The notes under the pieces were generated by a model, which did not search any database, was not told the DNA's origin, and saw only the letters and a program-made list of their open reading frames with translations. Positions 34,812 through 46,127 of a stretch of DNA of 64,000 nucleotides are shown in pieces. Within the stretch, counting starts at the first letter, position 1; every line of letters starts with the position of its first letter. Both the position numbers and the translations under genes were made by a program. This DNA is from Hericium rajendrae (lineage: Eukaryota > Basidiomycota > Agaricomycetes > Russulales > Hericiaceae). The stretch is taken from assembly GCA_033439255.1 (NCBI GenBank), contig CM065882.1, positions 2,108,001 through 2,172,000 on the forward strand, written 5' to 3'.

Positions 34812-36318
34812 TTAGGGCTTGTAATCAGGACGGAGAGAACGCACAGTCTTGCCTGGAAACAATATGTATTAGTACGAGCCTTATGGACTCAGAAAGTACG
34901 CCGTGGATGTACCTGCACGCCAGATCTCCTGGTCGTCAATCTCCTTGAGCTCCTTCGCGAGGTCCTGGCGGTACGTGTCGCGCGAGTTGAACTCGAGGGC
35001 CTTGCGCGTCTCGGTGCCATTCTTCACGCTCTCGTACAGTTTCTCAAAGACGGGCTTGTTAGCCGCCTCGAAGATAGGGCCCAGTCCAGAGCGCCGCGGC
35101 GGGCGGTGGTGGAGCATGCGTTGTACATGTAGTCCATGCTGCACGAATTATTAGCAAACGATGAGCCAAGAACATAAAGCGAGTGACCCACCCCTTGGCG
35201 CCGATAAGGGGGTAGAGGGACTGGGTGGCCTCCTCGACGGTCTCGTTGAAGGCTTCCGATGGGCTGTGACCATTCTCGCGAAGGGTCTTGTACTGGGCAA
35301 GGAACATGCCCTGAATACCACCCATCAACTATAGGGCATGTCAGTGACGAATTTGAAAATGCGGCTGTCGTTGGAAACTCACGACACCACGCTCGCCGAA
35401 CAGATCAGAGTACACCTCCTTCTCAAAGGTGGTCTCGTACAGGTAACCGGAGCCGATAGCGACACCAAGGGCGACAGCCTTCTCCTTGGCCTTGCCTGTG
35501 ACGTCTTGCCAGATGGCAATAGATGAGTTAATACCACGGCCCTCCTTGAAGAGGGTTCGGACAGTGCGGCCGGAGCCCTTGGGCGCAACAAGGATGACGT
35601 CGACGTCCGGAGGGGGGACAACATGGGTGTCGTCCTTGTAGACAACGGAGAAACCATGCGAAAAATAAAGCGTCTTGCCCGGGGTGATGAGAGGCGCGAT
35701 GGTTGGCCATGTCGACGACTGTGCAGCGTCGGACAGGAGGTTCATGATGATGGTGCCCCGTTTAATGGCCTCCTCGATGGGGAACAGGGTCTCGCCCGGT
35801 ACCTACGCCGCGCCAAGAGCATGAATATACGTGTCAATGTGTACACAAGGAGTGACCTACCCAGCCGTCTTCCTGCGCCTGTTTCCAGCTCTCGCCGCCC
35901 TCACGGACACCAACAATGACATTGAGGCCATTGTCACGAGCGTTGAGACCCTGTCCGTGTCCTTGCGAGCCATAGCCGATCAGAGCGAGGGTGTCGTTCT
36001 TGAAGTAGTCCTGGAGCTTAGCCAGAGGCCAATCGCTGCGCTCGTAGATGACCTCTTTGCTGCCAGCGAAGTCGAGGGTCTTCACACCACGCACAGACTT
36101 TGTTACGAAGGCTGTCAGAAGTCCGGTCACTTGCTCTGGGACTGTACATGACTCACCTCAACAGTCGCTCTCCGCGGAGTAGATGCGGCTGCTGAGCGGG
36201 CTGCCAGCAGAGAGTAGGATGCTGATTGCGCCGGACGGGAGACCTTTGCCGCCGCGCGGGGCGCACGGCGGGAGGTAGCACGGATAGCCTGGGCTGAACG
36301 AGTCGCAATGGAGGCCAT
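34812..36318 (-). CDS. ILV5: Ketol-acid reductoisomerase (acetohydroxyacid reductoisomerase)
   Basis: Second step of valine, leucine and isoleucine synthesis in mitochondria: NADPH- and Mg-dependent isomerisation and reduction of acetohydroxy acids. Six exons (minus strand): 36157-36318, 35861-36097, 35383-35802, 35192-35328, 34913-35138 and 34812-34852. The N-terminus MASIATRSAQAIRATSRRAP is a typical mitochondrial presequence. The Rossmann NADPH site is LIGYGSQGHGQGLNARD. The segment YFSHGFSVVY and then VILVAPKGSGRTVR are family hallmarks. The knotted Mg-binding C-terminal domain includes YSDLFGERG, then GMFLAQYKTLRENGHSPSEAFNETVEEA and ends LRPDYKP. It is transcribed divergently from trimethyllysine dioxygenase with 276 bp between start codons. 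No lesion seen. Confidence 0.96.
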
Positions 36319-36594
36319 GGTAGAAGGAAGTAGGGGAGAGTGCGAAGGAGAATTTCGCGACGACAACAGCTTCTTGAAGGAATCCGCTGTCACCCCATTG
36401 GTCCGAGTCATTCTTCTCGGCCGACCGACCGACACCGATTACAGTCCGATTAGTCCGCAGCCTTGCTCGAAGCTTGACAAGTAGCGAACAATCGACCTAT
36501 CGTGAAGGGCTCATTAATTGCATCGCCTTCAGCTTCAGCTTCAACCTTCAACGTTGAACGTTTCAACCGTGGAGCTTAGCTGGATATTCAGAAT
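36319..36594. promoter_or_regulatory. Divergent promoter region of ILV5 and trimethyllysine dioxygenase
   Basis: The 276 bases between the two start codons must hold both promoters. A short imperfect repeat, TTCAGCTTCAGCTTCAACCTTCAACGTTGAACGTT, occupies 36529-36563 (three TTCA-rich units and a GTTGAACG palindrome-like end). Its role is unknown. Confidence 0.55.
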
Positions 36595-38492
36595 ATGTTT
36601 CGACTTTTTCGCCGGGCCGAAATCCCTCGCTTTCCTCCAACGAACGCATGCACCTCCTTCAACTTGTCAATCGTGAGTTTGACCGAGTTTGGGCTTCATC
36701 TTACTTTTAAGAGCACGATTTTGATGCATCGAATTCCATGACTTTCATAGAAAAGGCGTCTTACCACTGGACCCACTGCCATTCCGATCAACAAATCTGA
36801 TGGTAGTGGGATCTCAATTGCTTGGAACCCTAGGCATCCGTCGATATAGTGAGTGTGCTCGCTATGGGGACGTCATCTGTACCAAAGCATGCCGTTCTGA
36901 AGCCATCATATTTGGCTACGTGATCATTGCCGCTGCGAGGCATGTTTCCAACCGACGACAAAGCAACGCATGTTTAACACCTTTGAGGTCAGCTCCGAAG
37001 AGGCCAACGAGCGGATTAACGATATCTTCTGACCCTATTTCAGCTTCCTCCTGACATCAAGCCGATCGATGTGCAGTCGACACCTGAAGGTCTCCAAGTA
37101 ACATGTTCGTGTTCCCCACTTATAACTACGGCACTACTCTTACGTTGCTTCGCTTCACCAGGGCCTGATGTAGCTCATCCTCACGTTTCTCTTTACCCTT
37201 GGGACTGGTTGCGAGAGAACTCATATGAACCTGCCTCGCCCACCCGCACATCTAAGTATGGAAGTATGCAACAGACTCCAGCCTCATCTGATTTCTCTTC
37301 GAACCTAGGAAATCGCTATGGGGCTCCGAGATATCAAATGCACCGCCAACCGTCCCGTACGAAAAGGTCATGGCCAAGGACGGATCGGGCCTTCACCAGT
37401 GGTTGTCCAAAATTGCGAGGAGGCCTCCTTGCTGTAACGCAACCGAAAATGCTAATGAATGGCCATCTCCACCACAGGATAAATTCGGCTTTTGTTTCGT
37501 ATCTGGAGTCCCAGCTACTCCAGAAGCCACCGAAGAGGCTTGCAAGCGGATCGGGTTCATCCGTGAAACACATTGTAAAGTTTGCTTTATCATTGACTCT
37601 GGTGGCGTATCTTTCTAACATGCAATCTGGAATGTAGATGGAGGATTCTATGATTTTACCGCTGACCTTTCGCGCGGCGACACAGCTTACTCCAACGTTG
37701 CTCTAGGAGCACACACTGACAACACCTACTTCGCACGTACTCTTCACGTCATCTGGAGTCCTAGCATTTACCGTTGCGCCGACCACTGCAGACAGATCCC
37801 TGTGGCATCCAGCTGTTTCATCTACTTTCCCATACGGAGGGCATCGGCGGCGAGAATCTCCTCGTCGACGGCTTCCATGCAGCTTGGAAACTGAAGCACC
37901 TCAATACTAAGGCGTACAATTTGCTGTCAACGGTTCCCGTCACCGCCCACGCTGCTGGAGAGCCAGACATATTCTACACTGCTGCCAAGCCGACCCTTGA
38001 ACACGATCCCTTCACCGATGCGCTGTGTTCTGTGCGCTGGAACAACGACGATCGGAGTGTCATCAAGAATGTCCCAGCTGGTCGCATGCTTGATTGGTAT
38101 GTTCTCTGTCTACATGACTTACCGACCAACGCTCATTATCGACCAGGTATGATGCAATTCGGAGCTGGAACAAGATCCTCACAAGTCCAGAGTCAGAATA
38201 CTGGGTCCAGCTGTCTCCTGGGACGCTTGTTGGTATGTATCTCATCATATAACTTTCATGCTTTCGATGAACCACCGGCAACCCACTAGCAATCAATAAT
38301 CACCGGGTCCTCCATGGACGCTCTGCTTTTACTGGCAAGCGACGCATGAGCGGAGCGTACATCGGTATTGACGAGTTCCGATCTCGCTTGACGGTCCTCG
38401 ACGAGCAGTTCGGAACGTACGACGGTTCGGATGCTGCGTCGAAGCGTCGTACCAACGCTGAACCTAGGAGTGTATGGAATGCAGGATTGTAA
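36595..38492 (+). CDS. Trimethyllysine dioxygenase (TMLH type), carnitine synthesis
   Basis: Fe(II)/2-oxoglutarate-dependent hydroxylation of trimethyllysine, the first step of carnitine synthesis, in mitochondria. The N-terminus MFRLFRRAEIPRFPP is a likely presequence. The N-terminal zinc-binding domain shows IWLRDHCRCEACFQPTTKQR. The catalytic double-stranded helix has ALGAHTDNTYF (first His and Asp of the iron triad), PCGIQLFHLLSHTEG and VAINNHRVLHGRSAF (distal His). The C-terminus reads MSGAYIGIDEFRSR. About ten exons are needed; most junctions are canonical. One intron candidate, 37415-37477 (63 nt), has a GC donor; it is stop-free in frame, so retention would insert 21 residues before FGFCFVSGVPATPEATEEAC. 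The related gamma-butyrobetaine dioxygenase is the main alternative, but the sequence order fits trimethyllysine dioxygenase better. Confidence 0.85.
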
Positions 38493-38670
38493 CCGTGCTA
38501 GTGTGACCAGGGTAAGCGGGCCAAATCTTGATGATTAGGGCGCTGAACGTCGTAAAACAGTTCAGGATACCACATTCGGATGTATATATATGTACGATTG
38601 AATTTGTACCAGACGAATCAGAGTATGTACAGATCACGAGACTATCTCCCTTATCCTCTTCTCCCCTTCG

Positions 38671-40491
38671 TCAGCCCCGGAACGCCAAGTCTGACCCTTT
38701 GGCAGCGTCTGCGGCTGCTTTTAACCAGAGATCAAGGAAAGTGCACACGCTGTCAGACACTGCCGCGTCGACCAAGGTTGTCCATAATTGATGCGAATCG
38801 CGCTCAATGATGTATGAGCGGATGTCAGAATCCTCGGACGCATGCTTGTGCGGATGGTGCGATATCTTCCGCTCGCCAAGACTCGGATCTCTTGTAAGCC
38901 TCCCTTGGCCAGACAAAACAGCGCCCTCAAGCTCCTCTTCCACGCTAGCACCAGGAACCCTGAGTATCAACATATCCTGGACGCATCTCGTCGGCTCTAG
39001 GAGATGCGGAGCAAAGGACCACTCGGCTGCGAAATCCAGTAATGCGGGCACGTTCTCTGGAGAGAGCGTGTCGATCTCGAGCTCGCGCAGCTTGCGCACA
39101 TCAGTAATAAGAGCCCCGAGGATCTCGGGGCTCGGCTCGACCCCGACAAAGCGCAGGACATCCAGGTTGGGGAGGTTGTGGAACCATGCGCAGATACGCT
39201 CCACCCCGAGATCATTCGGGCCTAGATTGATCTCCTGGATGCTCTCCCATCGCGCGTCCATGAAGCGCAGAGCATCCCTCTTCATCTTCGGCAGTGCCTC
39301 TGGCGGTACTCTATAAATGCCCTGCGAGGTCGGGGCATGAACCACGCAGTGCGCAAGCGTCAGCGACCGCAGAGCTGGAAGCTCCAGCACGCTGAGCATC
39401 CAGACGGAGCCCCAGATCTCCTCGTTGAATTCCCGCTCGGAATACGGCACCTGTTTCACATCGGAGAGTATGAGTCTTTCAAGACAAGGCAGCTTCATGA
39501 TCGTCCTCAATGGCGGTGCAGGTGGCATCTTGAATTCAACGATCATGCGAAGGATTTCCAGTACCGGACAACAGGCAAGGAATGATGCGATTTCGTTGAG
39601 GTCTCGACCGCGGCCACATGGCATGGTCAGTGTGGTGAGCGAGGCGAATGTGGGCGGTTCTACCCCGGAATAGGGCAGCACTAGTGGTTGGGAGAATAAG
39701 CTTAGAGTTTGTGCACGCCCTGGGCGAAAGCAATCTAAGGACAATAGCAAGGGCAAGTAGATATCTAAGCCGATCTGGATAGACATGTGGCGGAGAGATT
39801 TGAGAGAATGATGATGGCAGTCTGCGATGGACTGCACGAGAACCGCAAAGTAGAAGGCGTCAATGTCGATGTCTAATGAACGGAAAGCATGACGCTGGTT
39901 CAAAAGGCTCGCGAACGAAGAGATTGCAGTCAACTCGATGTTGAGCCCAGGTTCAACGTCAAGACGAAATGGGCGCACGCGTATATCCAGGGGGAGATCG
40001 CGAGACCGCGAGAGCCAAAATTGCAAGCACTCCTTCCACGTAGGGTCCCCTCTGAGCTCGACCTTCGTCCATGCGAGAGGATCGCCATGTATGATGGAGC
40101 GCCAACGATGGCATACATGGGACAGATGTAACGGGGCCCAACAGCCCCCGCGTGCATTCGATTCGAAGCTCGAATAAACGCAGCGTCGGAAAATATCTGT
40201 CCAAATCTCGGTGCAGGCGTGGCCTGCTGTCGACGTGGCGAATGGATGTGTGGCCACAAGCAAAGGTGCTGTATATAACATATCAGTCTCAATTCTAACC
40301 ATGGACACGAGTAACATACAAGTTTCACTGTCCATATTTTGTGATAAGTATAGTCTAAGGGAGAGGTGGATGTGAGAGGCGGATGTGTTAGGTGCAGGGG
40401 TGACAGGGGCGACTGAAAAAGTAAGTTCTGGATGAGCTGTTGGGGACGACTTATCCCTTGTAGTCTCCCAATATATAGAGAGGAGGCGCAT
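38671..40491 (-). CDS. F-box-like, leucine-rich protein
   Basis: A probable substrate receptor of an SCF ubiquitin ligase. A single open frame of 606 codons. The F-box-like segment is EIWTDIFRRC followed by WAPLHLSHVCHRWRSIIHGD and LAWTKVEL, at about residues 90-150. Behind it are irregular leucine-rich repeats, for example LPCLERLILSDV, LELPALRSLTLAHC, LPNLDVLRFVGV and VRKLRELEIDTLSPENV. This layout is a large expanded family in Agaricomycetes. The first 90 residues have unusual composition and no family match, so the true start may be internal, or an upstream intron may exist. Substrate unknown. The 3' end converges on that of the trimethyllysine dioxygenase gene, about 180 bp away. Confidence 0.8.
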   Translation of the reverse strand: MRLLSIYWETTRDKSSPTAHPELTFSVAPVTPAPNTSASHIHLSLRLYLSQNMDSETCMLLVSMVRIETDMLYTAPLLVATHPFATSTAGHACTEIWTDIFRRCVYSSFESNARGGCWAPLHLSHVCHRWRSIIHGDPLAWTKVELRGDPTWKECLQFWLSRSRDLPLDIRVRPFRLDVEPGLNIELTAISSFASLLNQRHAFRSLDIDIDAFYFAVLVQSIADCHHHSLKSLRHMSIQIGLDIYLPLLLSLDCFRPGRAQTLSLFSQPLVLPYSGVEPPTFASLTTLTMPCGRGRDLNEIASFLACCPVLEILRMIVEFKMPPAPPLRTIMKLPCLERLILSDVKQVPYSEREFNEEIWGSVWMLSVLELPALRSLTLAHCVVHAPTSQGIYRVPPEALPKMKRDALRFMDARWESIQEINLGPNDLGVERICAWFHNLPNLDVLRFVGVEPSPEILGALITDVRKLRELEIDTLSPENVPALLDFAAEWSFAPHLLEPTRCVQDMLILRVPGASVEEELEGAVLSGQGRLTRDPSLGERKISHHPHKHASEDSDIRSYIIERDSHQLWTTLVDAAVSDSVCTFLDLWLKAAADAAKGSDLAFRG

Positions 40492-40817
40492 TGCTTTTCC
40501 AATCTGTCGTATCCGTCGTCAAGTAGTCATTATTGTTATTGCCACTTTTCTTCTCTCGCTTTCGTTTGCATTTTCGTGCAGGGCGAGGAGATGCAGGCTA
40601 TTGTCAAAGCATGCGTCCCCGATGGTATGTGTCCACGCTGGAATCGGAAATAGAAGCAGTGACAACTTGCCTCCTGGTGCTAACAATTGGCGCCTCATAG
40701 CGTCTTACAGGTAGCGAATGTTTCTTCCCGGAGTTTGATCTATCGATACAAATTAAGAACGACGTGTAGAGAAGAGGTCCAGCCTGCAGATGCAAAGGGA
40801 GAGCATTGGACGATGCC
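40492..40817. other. Intergenic: F-box promoter side and LYS4 3' end
   Basis: The 326 bases between the F-box start and the LYS4 stop, both on the minus strand. Nothing beyond expected leader and 3' sequences was recognised. Confidence 0.5.
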
Positions 40818-43063
40818 TTACGCGTTCTCCGTGTTGATAGATTTAAGGATATATCCCTCCAGCCCGCCGCAGATCCACAACTCCTGTACACTCGGGCCGA
40901 CGGGCCGAACAGCGTACGTCCGCTCTCCTCCCTCGAGACCCTTGACCACGACACCACCGTCGGCCATGTTAATACTGATCTTCAGACCTTTGTTCACAGT
41001 CAGCTCTCCGTCTTTGCCTCCCGCGCCGCGCTTGCCGTCCTTCGCATATGCGCTGGTCAGATCTGCGACGAGCTCGGGACACTCGACGCAGACAAGCCCG
41101 TTGTTGATGGCGTTGCGCTTGAAGATGTCGCCGAAGGAGCCCGCGATTACGAGCGGGATGCCGGCGGCCTTGAGTGCTGTCGCGGCCTGTTCGCGCGAGG
41201 AACCAGTCCCGAAGTTGTATCCTGCGACCAGGATCACACCGTCTTTGACGCCCTCTTCCGTGGGAGCTGCCTTCTCCTGCAAGAGCGATGCGACAAGGCC
41301 GGCAAAAGATGGATCATAGTTCTCCATGACCACCTGCGCCTGGCGTTCAAGGGTGATATCATCCTGATATGTATATTTCCCGGGATAGATGCCGTCTGTG
41401 TTGAGGTTGTCCTGTGGCGCGAAGAGCAGAGTGCCTCTGAAGATAGACGGGAAGGATGGCAAAAGTGGCTCATTACCGCCTGAACTTGAGCTTGCTGACT
41501 TCGTCTGCCTGTTCGGAGTGACAATCGAGAAGGAAGGAGCGTTGACAGCAGGCAGGGATGCTGGGTCAAGGCTGTCCGGGCTGCAAATGTATCCCTTCAC
41601 GGCGCTGGCAGCAACGACGGCCGGGCTCGCGAGATAGGCCTGCGCCTTTGGGTGTCCCATGCGACCCTTGTAGTTCCTGTTCGTCGCGCTGATGCCTACT
41701 TCGCCTTCCTCCAAAAGACCCGTTCCGAGACCGATACATGGACCACATCCTGCAGGAAGGGCCTTTGCACCACTGGCAATCAAAACGTCCCAATGTCCCA
41801 GTCGCTCGCTCTCCTGCTGGACAGCTGAACTTGCGGCGGCGATGTAGAATTCAACACCGGGTGCAACCTTATGGCCGCGGATGACGTCGGCAGCAGCAGC
41901 GATGTCCGAGACGCGTGAATTAGTGCAGCTCACAAGGTAAGCCTTTTGTATGGGTATATTGGCCGCCTCGAGCTTAGGCAGAGGGGTGGAGACCTTGACG
42001 CTATTTGGTCCGGAGACGTGAGGAACAAGGGTGGAGAGATCAAGAACGAGGTGTGAAGCATATTCGACGTCAGGGTCGGAAGACAGTGGGGCGGCACGAA
42101 TTGCATCGAGGCGGCGACGGTTGATCCTCGGATGTTCGGGAGGGGGAGGGATCAACGAATCTGTAGATGATGCAAAGGTCCTGAATTCCAAGACTTTAAG
42201 TGCCCGCTCATACCATGCCAGCGTCACGTCGTCGACCGGGAACAGACCAACAAGGGCACCCCATTCCGTCGTCATGTTGGCGATAGTCAACCGATCGTCC
42301 ACTGTCAATGTTGAGACACCATCTCCGGAGAACTCGATCGCTGCATTGAGGACCTCATCCTGGTTGAAGGAGCCGCATAGCGCAACGATCACGTCCTTGC
42401 CTGTCACACCGGGTGAGAGCCTGCCTCGGAGTTCGACCTTGACCATTCTTGGCACTTGCCACCACGTCTTCCCAGTAGCCCAGATGGCTGCGGCATCCGT
42501 CCGCACGATGGGTGTCCCGACACAACCAACGCCGCCATACATATTACTGTGGCTGTCCGAAGCAACTGTGAGTGTGTAAGGGAAAGCATAGCCCTCCTCG
42601 ACTAATATTTGATGCCCAATTCCGCGACCTGCGGGGTAGAAATCGACGTCATGTGTGCGCGCAAATGCTTCGATATTCGCATACTTGGAGAGATTCTTCT
42701 CCGATTTGTTCTGCACGTCATGGTCGAGGGTAAAGACAGGCTGCTTGGCGTGATATATTCGCTTGGCGCCGATGGACTTGAATCTGCGCAATAAATAAGG
42801 CCAGAGATTTGGGGTCTGAGTGCACAATATACACACTTTGAGATGACAGGCCCAGTGTTGTCGTGCGTCATCACATGCTCTGGGCGAATCATAACGTAGT
42901 CTCCCGCTTTGACGGCCTTCCCATCTGGCAGGCCTACTGCAAACTTCTGCACGACCTTCTCGATGATTGTCTGGGGCGTGCGTTGGTGACTCGAAGCTGT
43001 TGCCAGGCTTCGCACCGCATGAGAACGCGCCCATGGCGCGACCGCTCGCCACGGTAATCGCAT
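40818..43063 (-). CDS. LYS4: Homoaconitase, mitochondrial
   Basis: [4Fe-4S] hydro-lyase of the alpha-aminoadipate lysine pathway, used by fungi in place of the bacterial route. Two exons on the minus strand, 42837-43063 and 40818-42783, encode 730 residues, the normal size. The N-terminus MRLPWRAVAPWARSHAVRS is a mitochondrial presequence, followed by TIIEKVVQKFAVG. Cluster ligands are in YLVSCTNSRVSD and PAGCGPCIGLGTG. Substrate-binding text includes ASDSHSNMYGGVGCVGTPIVRTDAAAIW. The swivelling C-terminal domain has YNFGTGSSREQAATALKAAGIP. The Ser-rich linker between the two parts is common in fungal Lys4. Intact in every motif seen. The frame upstream of the chosen ATG is open only from a non-ATG codon. 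Confidence 0.96.
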
Positions 43064-43432
43064 GTCCAGCACTGTGACGGATTAGAGAAGAAAATGGACG
43101 ACATATAGCTTGGACTCACAGTTGACAATGTCGAGGACAGTTACGAGTGGAAGGCAGAGTAAATTCGTCCTTTGCTATGAGTATGACTGTTTCGCGGCAT
43201 CCGATAGGCCGACGACGCGATGACCCTAACCTTGCCTCTTGCTGCGTTGTTGACTTCTCAACAATTTTGCTATGACGATGTCGAGCTTGTGTCGAGCTAT
43301 CCGAATCCAGAATGACGATGCCTTGCAGTTGCGACAGAACCAGCCCAAAATGCATAAGCGAATACAGCTTCTGATACGCAAGTACATTCAAGATCAGGCC
43401 CTGAATAAAGCACGATAATCTATATGCGGAGC
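43064..43432. other. Intergenic, LYS4 upstream region
   Basis: About 370 bases between the LYS4 start and the 3' end of the first TPR copy. It should hold the LYS4 promoter. No element was recognised. Confidence 0.5.
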
Positions 43433-43475
43433 CCGCCCATCCTCCAGCGAGATTGTTCCTGCAGCCAAATCCCTA
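43433..43475. repeat. Short tandem duplication of the 3' end of TPR copy A
   Basis: The sequence GGAGCCCGCCCATCCTCCAG at 43433 continues to CAAATCC and repeats, with changes, the stretch at 43477-43518, which is the last about 42 bases of the copy A coding frame (GGAGCCCGCATATCCTCGAG and on). The corresponding end of copy B (46131 on) resembles both. A local partial duplication of the 3' end is the simplest reading. Confidence 0.6.
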
Positions 43476-45475
43476 CGGAGCCCGCATATCCTCGAGGGTG
43501 ACCCTTCCCGCTGCCAGATCCTTTTTGATTTTCGACCCGAAAGACAGGTATTGCTGTGTCTCCACATCTCGCCTTTGCATCCCGAGGGCCGAATTCTTCC
43601 AGATTTTCATCATAATGGGCTGTACTCTCCTGATGCGCTCGACGACGGGCATTGTTTCCTTCAGGGGCGCACCCGAGGAAAACATCATGTTCAAGGCACT
43701 CTGTAGGTACCCTGAACAGACTGCAATAAATGACCAGTCAAAGGTAGTAGATGAACAAGTGATACGCACAAATGTGATATTCATCGTCCTCGGGATATAT
43801 CTCCGCCGCAGTAAAATAGTATTTGACCGACATCTTGAGCAGCTCTGTACGCTGGACCCCGTCGGAGGTTTCGCCTCTCGTTCTATAGTACATGCCTATC
43901 ATGCTATGTATATCATTCATCAGACACGTGTGGCGGCAAAGAAAATTTTACATACGCCAGTGCTTGGCCCTGAGGGTATACATTGAACGCCGTGTGGAAG
44001 CCCGGATGATCAGGGTCGGTTCTATGAGGGCTAGAGTGAACTTCATTCAATAAGTCTTCGGCTTCTGCGCGGAGACCTTCGACGGTGAAGCGTCCAGTCC
44101 TATCATTCAATGCAGCCTATAAAAGTTCAGACATCAGTACATCATGTCCATGACCGGGATTGCAAGTGCTCGCCTGCATGTATGCGTCCAAGCGCAGACA
44201 TCGCACACCTCGCATGAGCGTCGTCTCAAAGATGGCACCCCGGTCCTCTTTCGGGACATCTCTCCATTCTTCTCTTCCCCAGCGTTGAACAGCCAGAACT
44301 TTGTCAAAGGCGACCACTGCTTCTGTATGTTTCTGCTGCAGACCGCTCTCGATAAAGGCGCGAATAAATATTGCCCTAGTAATCAGAGGCCAATCAACCA
44401 AGTGATCAACCAGCATTGATGTGCAGATGCGATTCATATACCTTAGCAGTATCCCAATAGCAGGTCTGACGAGGTCCCAGCCCCCTTGAGCGTGCATGCG
44501 CCTTGCTTCGGCGATTATCCCGTCGGCGCTCAGCGCTGGGTGAGGAGCGTTGAACTGGCGTGTTTCCATTTCGACTTGATGGCGATAACAGATAATTAGC
44601 CGTGTCAGCATATCAATAGAAAGATGGACTGACCTTGCAGGTTCCACATATCAAACCAATTAGATTCAGTGATCACGAAACAGCGAGAGTCTTGGATGAT
44701 GGCGTTGCTTATTTGCACAATTGCCTATGACGAAGCAGCCAATTGAGTCAGTTGAATCCAGGATCAATGCCAAATAACTACTTACACCTGCCGGCCCAAA
44801 CAATCCATATCCGACCGGAGTCAAGATTCTCTTGCTCATTTTCATCATCCTGCAGGCATCAAGAAATTGCTAGAGAGACAATCGAATAGCAGTCAGTGCC
44901 GAACTAAGAGTAAAGTCCATAGACCTCTGACATCTGCAGCGAACGTAATTACGAAGGCCTGGTCGACGAGTTAATAACATTGCCTACGAAAATCACGCTA
45001 CTATGAGACGTACGCTGCTGTTCCATTTTTCTTCTCTCTTCAGCTGAGGCAAAAGCTTCCGTGCGAGCACTGAAGGCAGGTCCTTCCCCGCAGGATCATC
45101 CTTGTTTATCGTTACTATGTCGGCAAAGTTGTCCGAATTGTTGGCATCCATCGATAATTGTCTCAGGCCAGCGAACAGCGCGTTCCCCAAGGCGTGGGAT
45201 CGTTTGCTGCATCACTTCTGCCGGCGTCGCAATCCCAATTTAGGTTGCTCGAGCGCCGATTATTCCAGGACTGCATCTGATGCAGCGAATAAAAGTCCCT
45301 GGGAAAGTCATCGGTACCACTCCGAACAACTTAAATTGAGATTGTAGCATACCTCAAGCGCAGCGGCAAACGACTCCACGCCTTGGAGTACTTCGGATCT
45401 AGTTCAGTGGCCTGTGACAATTATTGGACCTCTCAGCAATTCCGCCGAACCCGACAGACCTTTACAGACCTTCAA
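43473..45475 (-). pseudogene. TPR-protein paralog, copy A: 5'-truncated, decayed N-terminal part
   Basis: A tandem relative of the gene at 46128-48336. The C-terminal two-thirds is well kept: FVITFAAD, MKMSKRILTPVGYGLFGPAG, VEMETRQFNAPHPALSADGI, KEDRGAIFETTLMRGVRCLR, FTVEGLRAEAEDLLNEVHSS, GAPLKETMPVVERIRRVQP, and an end at DMRAP. The first exon of copy B has no counterpart here, and the second TPR exon (ATELDPKYSKAW) is followed by a one-base loss. The next exon carries an in-frame TAA near 45270 and more frame changes. A splice donor near 44173 is GC. A protein starting inside copy A is possible but unlikely to be a full TPR protein. Function of the family is unknown to me. It is a host gene duplicate, not a mobile element. 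Confidence 0.75.
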
Positions 45476-46127
45476 GATCTGGCCTTTTGGAGCTTAAACC
45501 TTGAATTAAAGAACAAGGGGGGAAACACGAATAGATTCGACAGACCAGAAACAACCGCATATGGGAAGGTTCGATTGATACGCGAAGCTACGCGATTTTT
45601 GCCGTCGATGGCATTCCCTCATCACGATTTGTCTTCTCAATAAAAGTTTTGTGGTCTATTTCTTCGACGCGACGGAAAAGTAATCTGGAATAGGACGGAG
45701 TTCTGAACGATTCAAGCTTAGTTCTTTTGACGAACACATGTCAAGTTGCTAAAGTCGGTGGTGACCAGCAGTCGAGGGACAACGAATGGGGGACGGGGAA
45801 AAGTAGCAGACGCACCGAACTATTTTAGACTTCAACTGTTATATGTCGTCAAAATTCTGATCACCGTGCATAATCACCGCTCCAGATGCCCGTTCATTAA
45901 TGTTTTCTGTATTGCGAGGCGAACACGCGTGCGAACGGCAATCTCATCTATGACAAGTGGTGGCGAAGAAGTTCGAGTCCAAGACGCCGTGACGCGTCGC
46001 GACGCGTCTGTGGCTGAATCGAAATCATCTCGACTTCGCTGAGACGCGACAGCAGTGACCGCACAATCTAAACTACGAGTACAAATACAATTTCTGGAAA
46101 CCAAGCATATACGCGATTTCATCCTTC
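45476..46127. other. Between TPR copies; contains a relic of the shared upstream region
   Basis: The stretch about 45905-46045 (CGAACACGCGTGCGAACGGC and on to CGTGACGCGTCGCGACGCGTCTGTGGCTGA) resembles 48490-48605 upstream of copy B. The duplicated unit therefore included the promoter. Between it and copy A, where exon 1 should be, lies unrelated AT-rich sequence. Confidence 0.65.

Noticed and set aside
45890-45975. Possible tRNA (box-B-like GTTCGAGTCC near 45968)
   Set aside because: No box A at proper spacing and no cloverleaf; the site belongs to the duplicated TPR promoter region.
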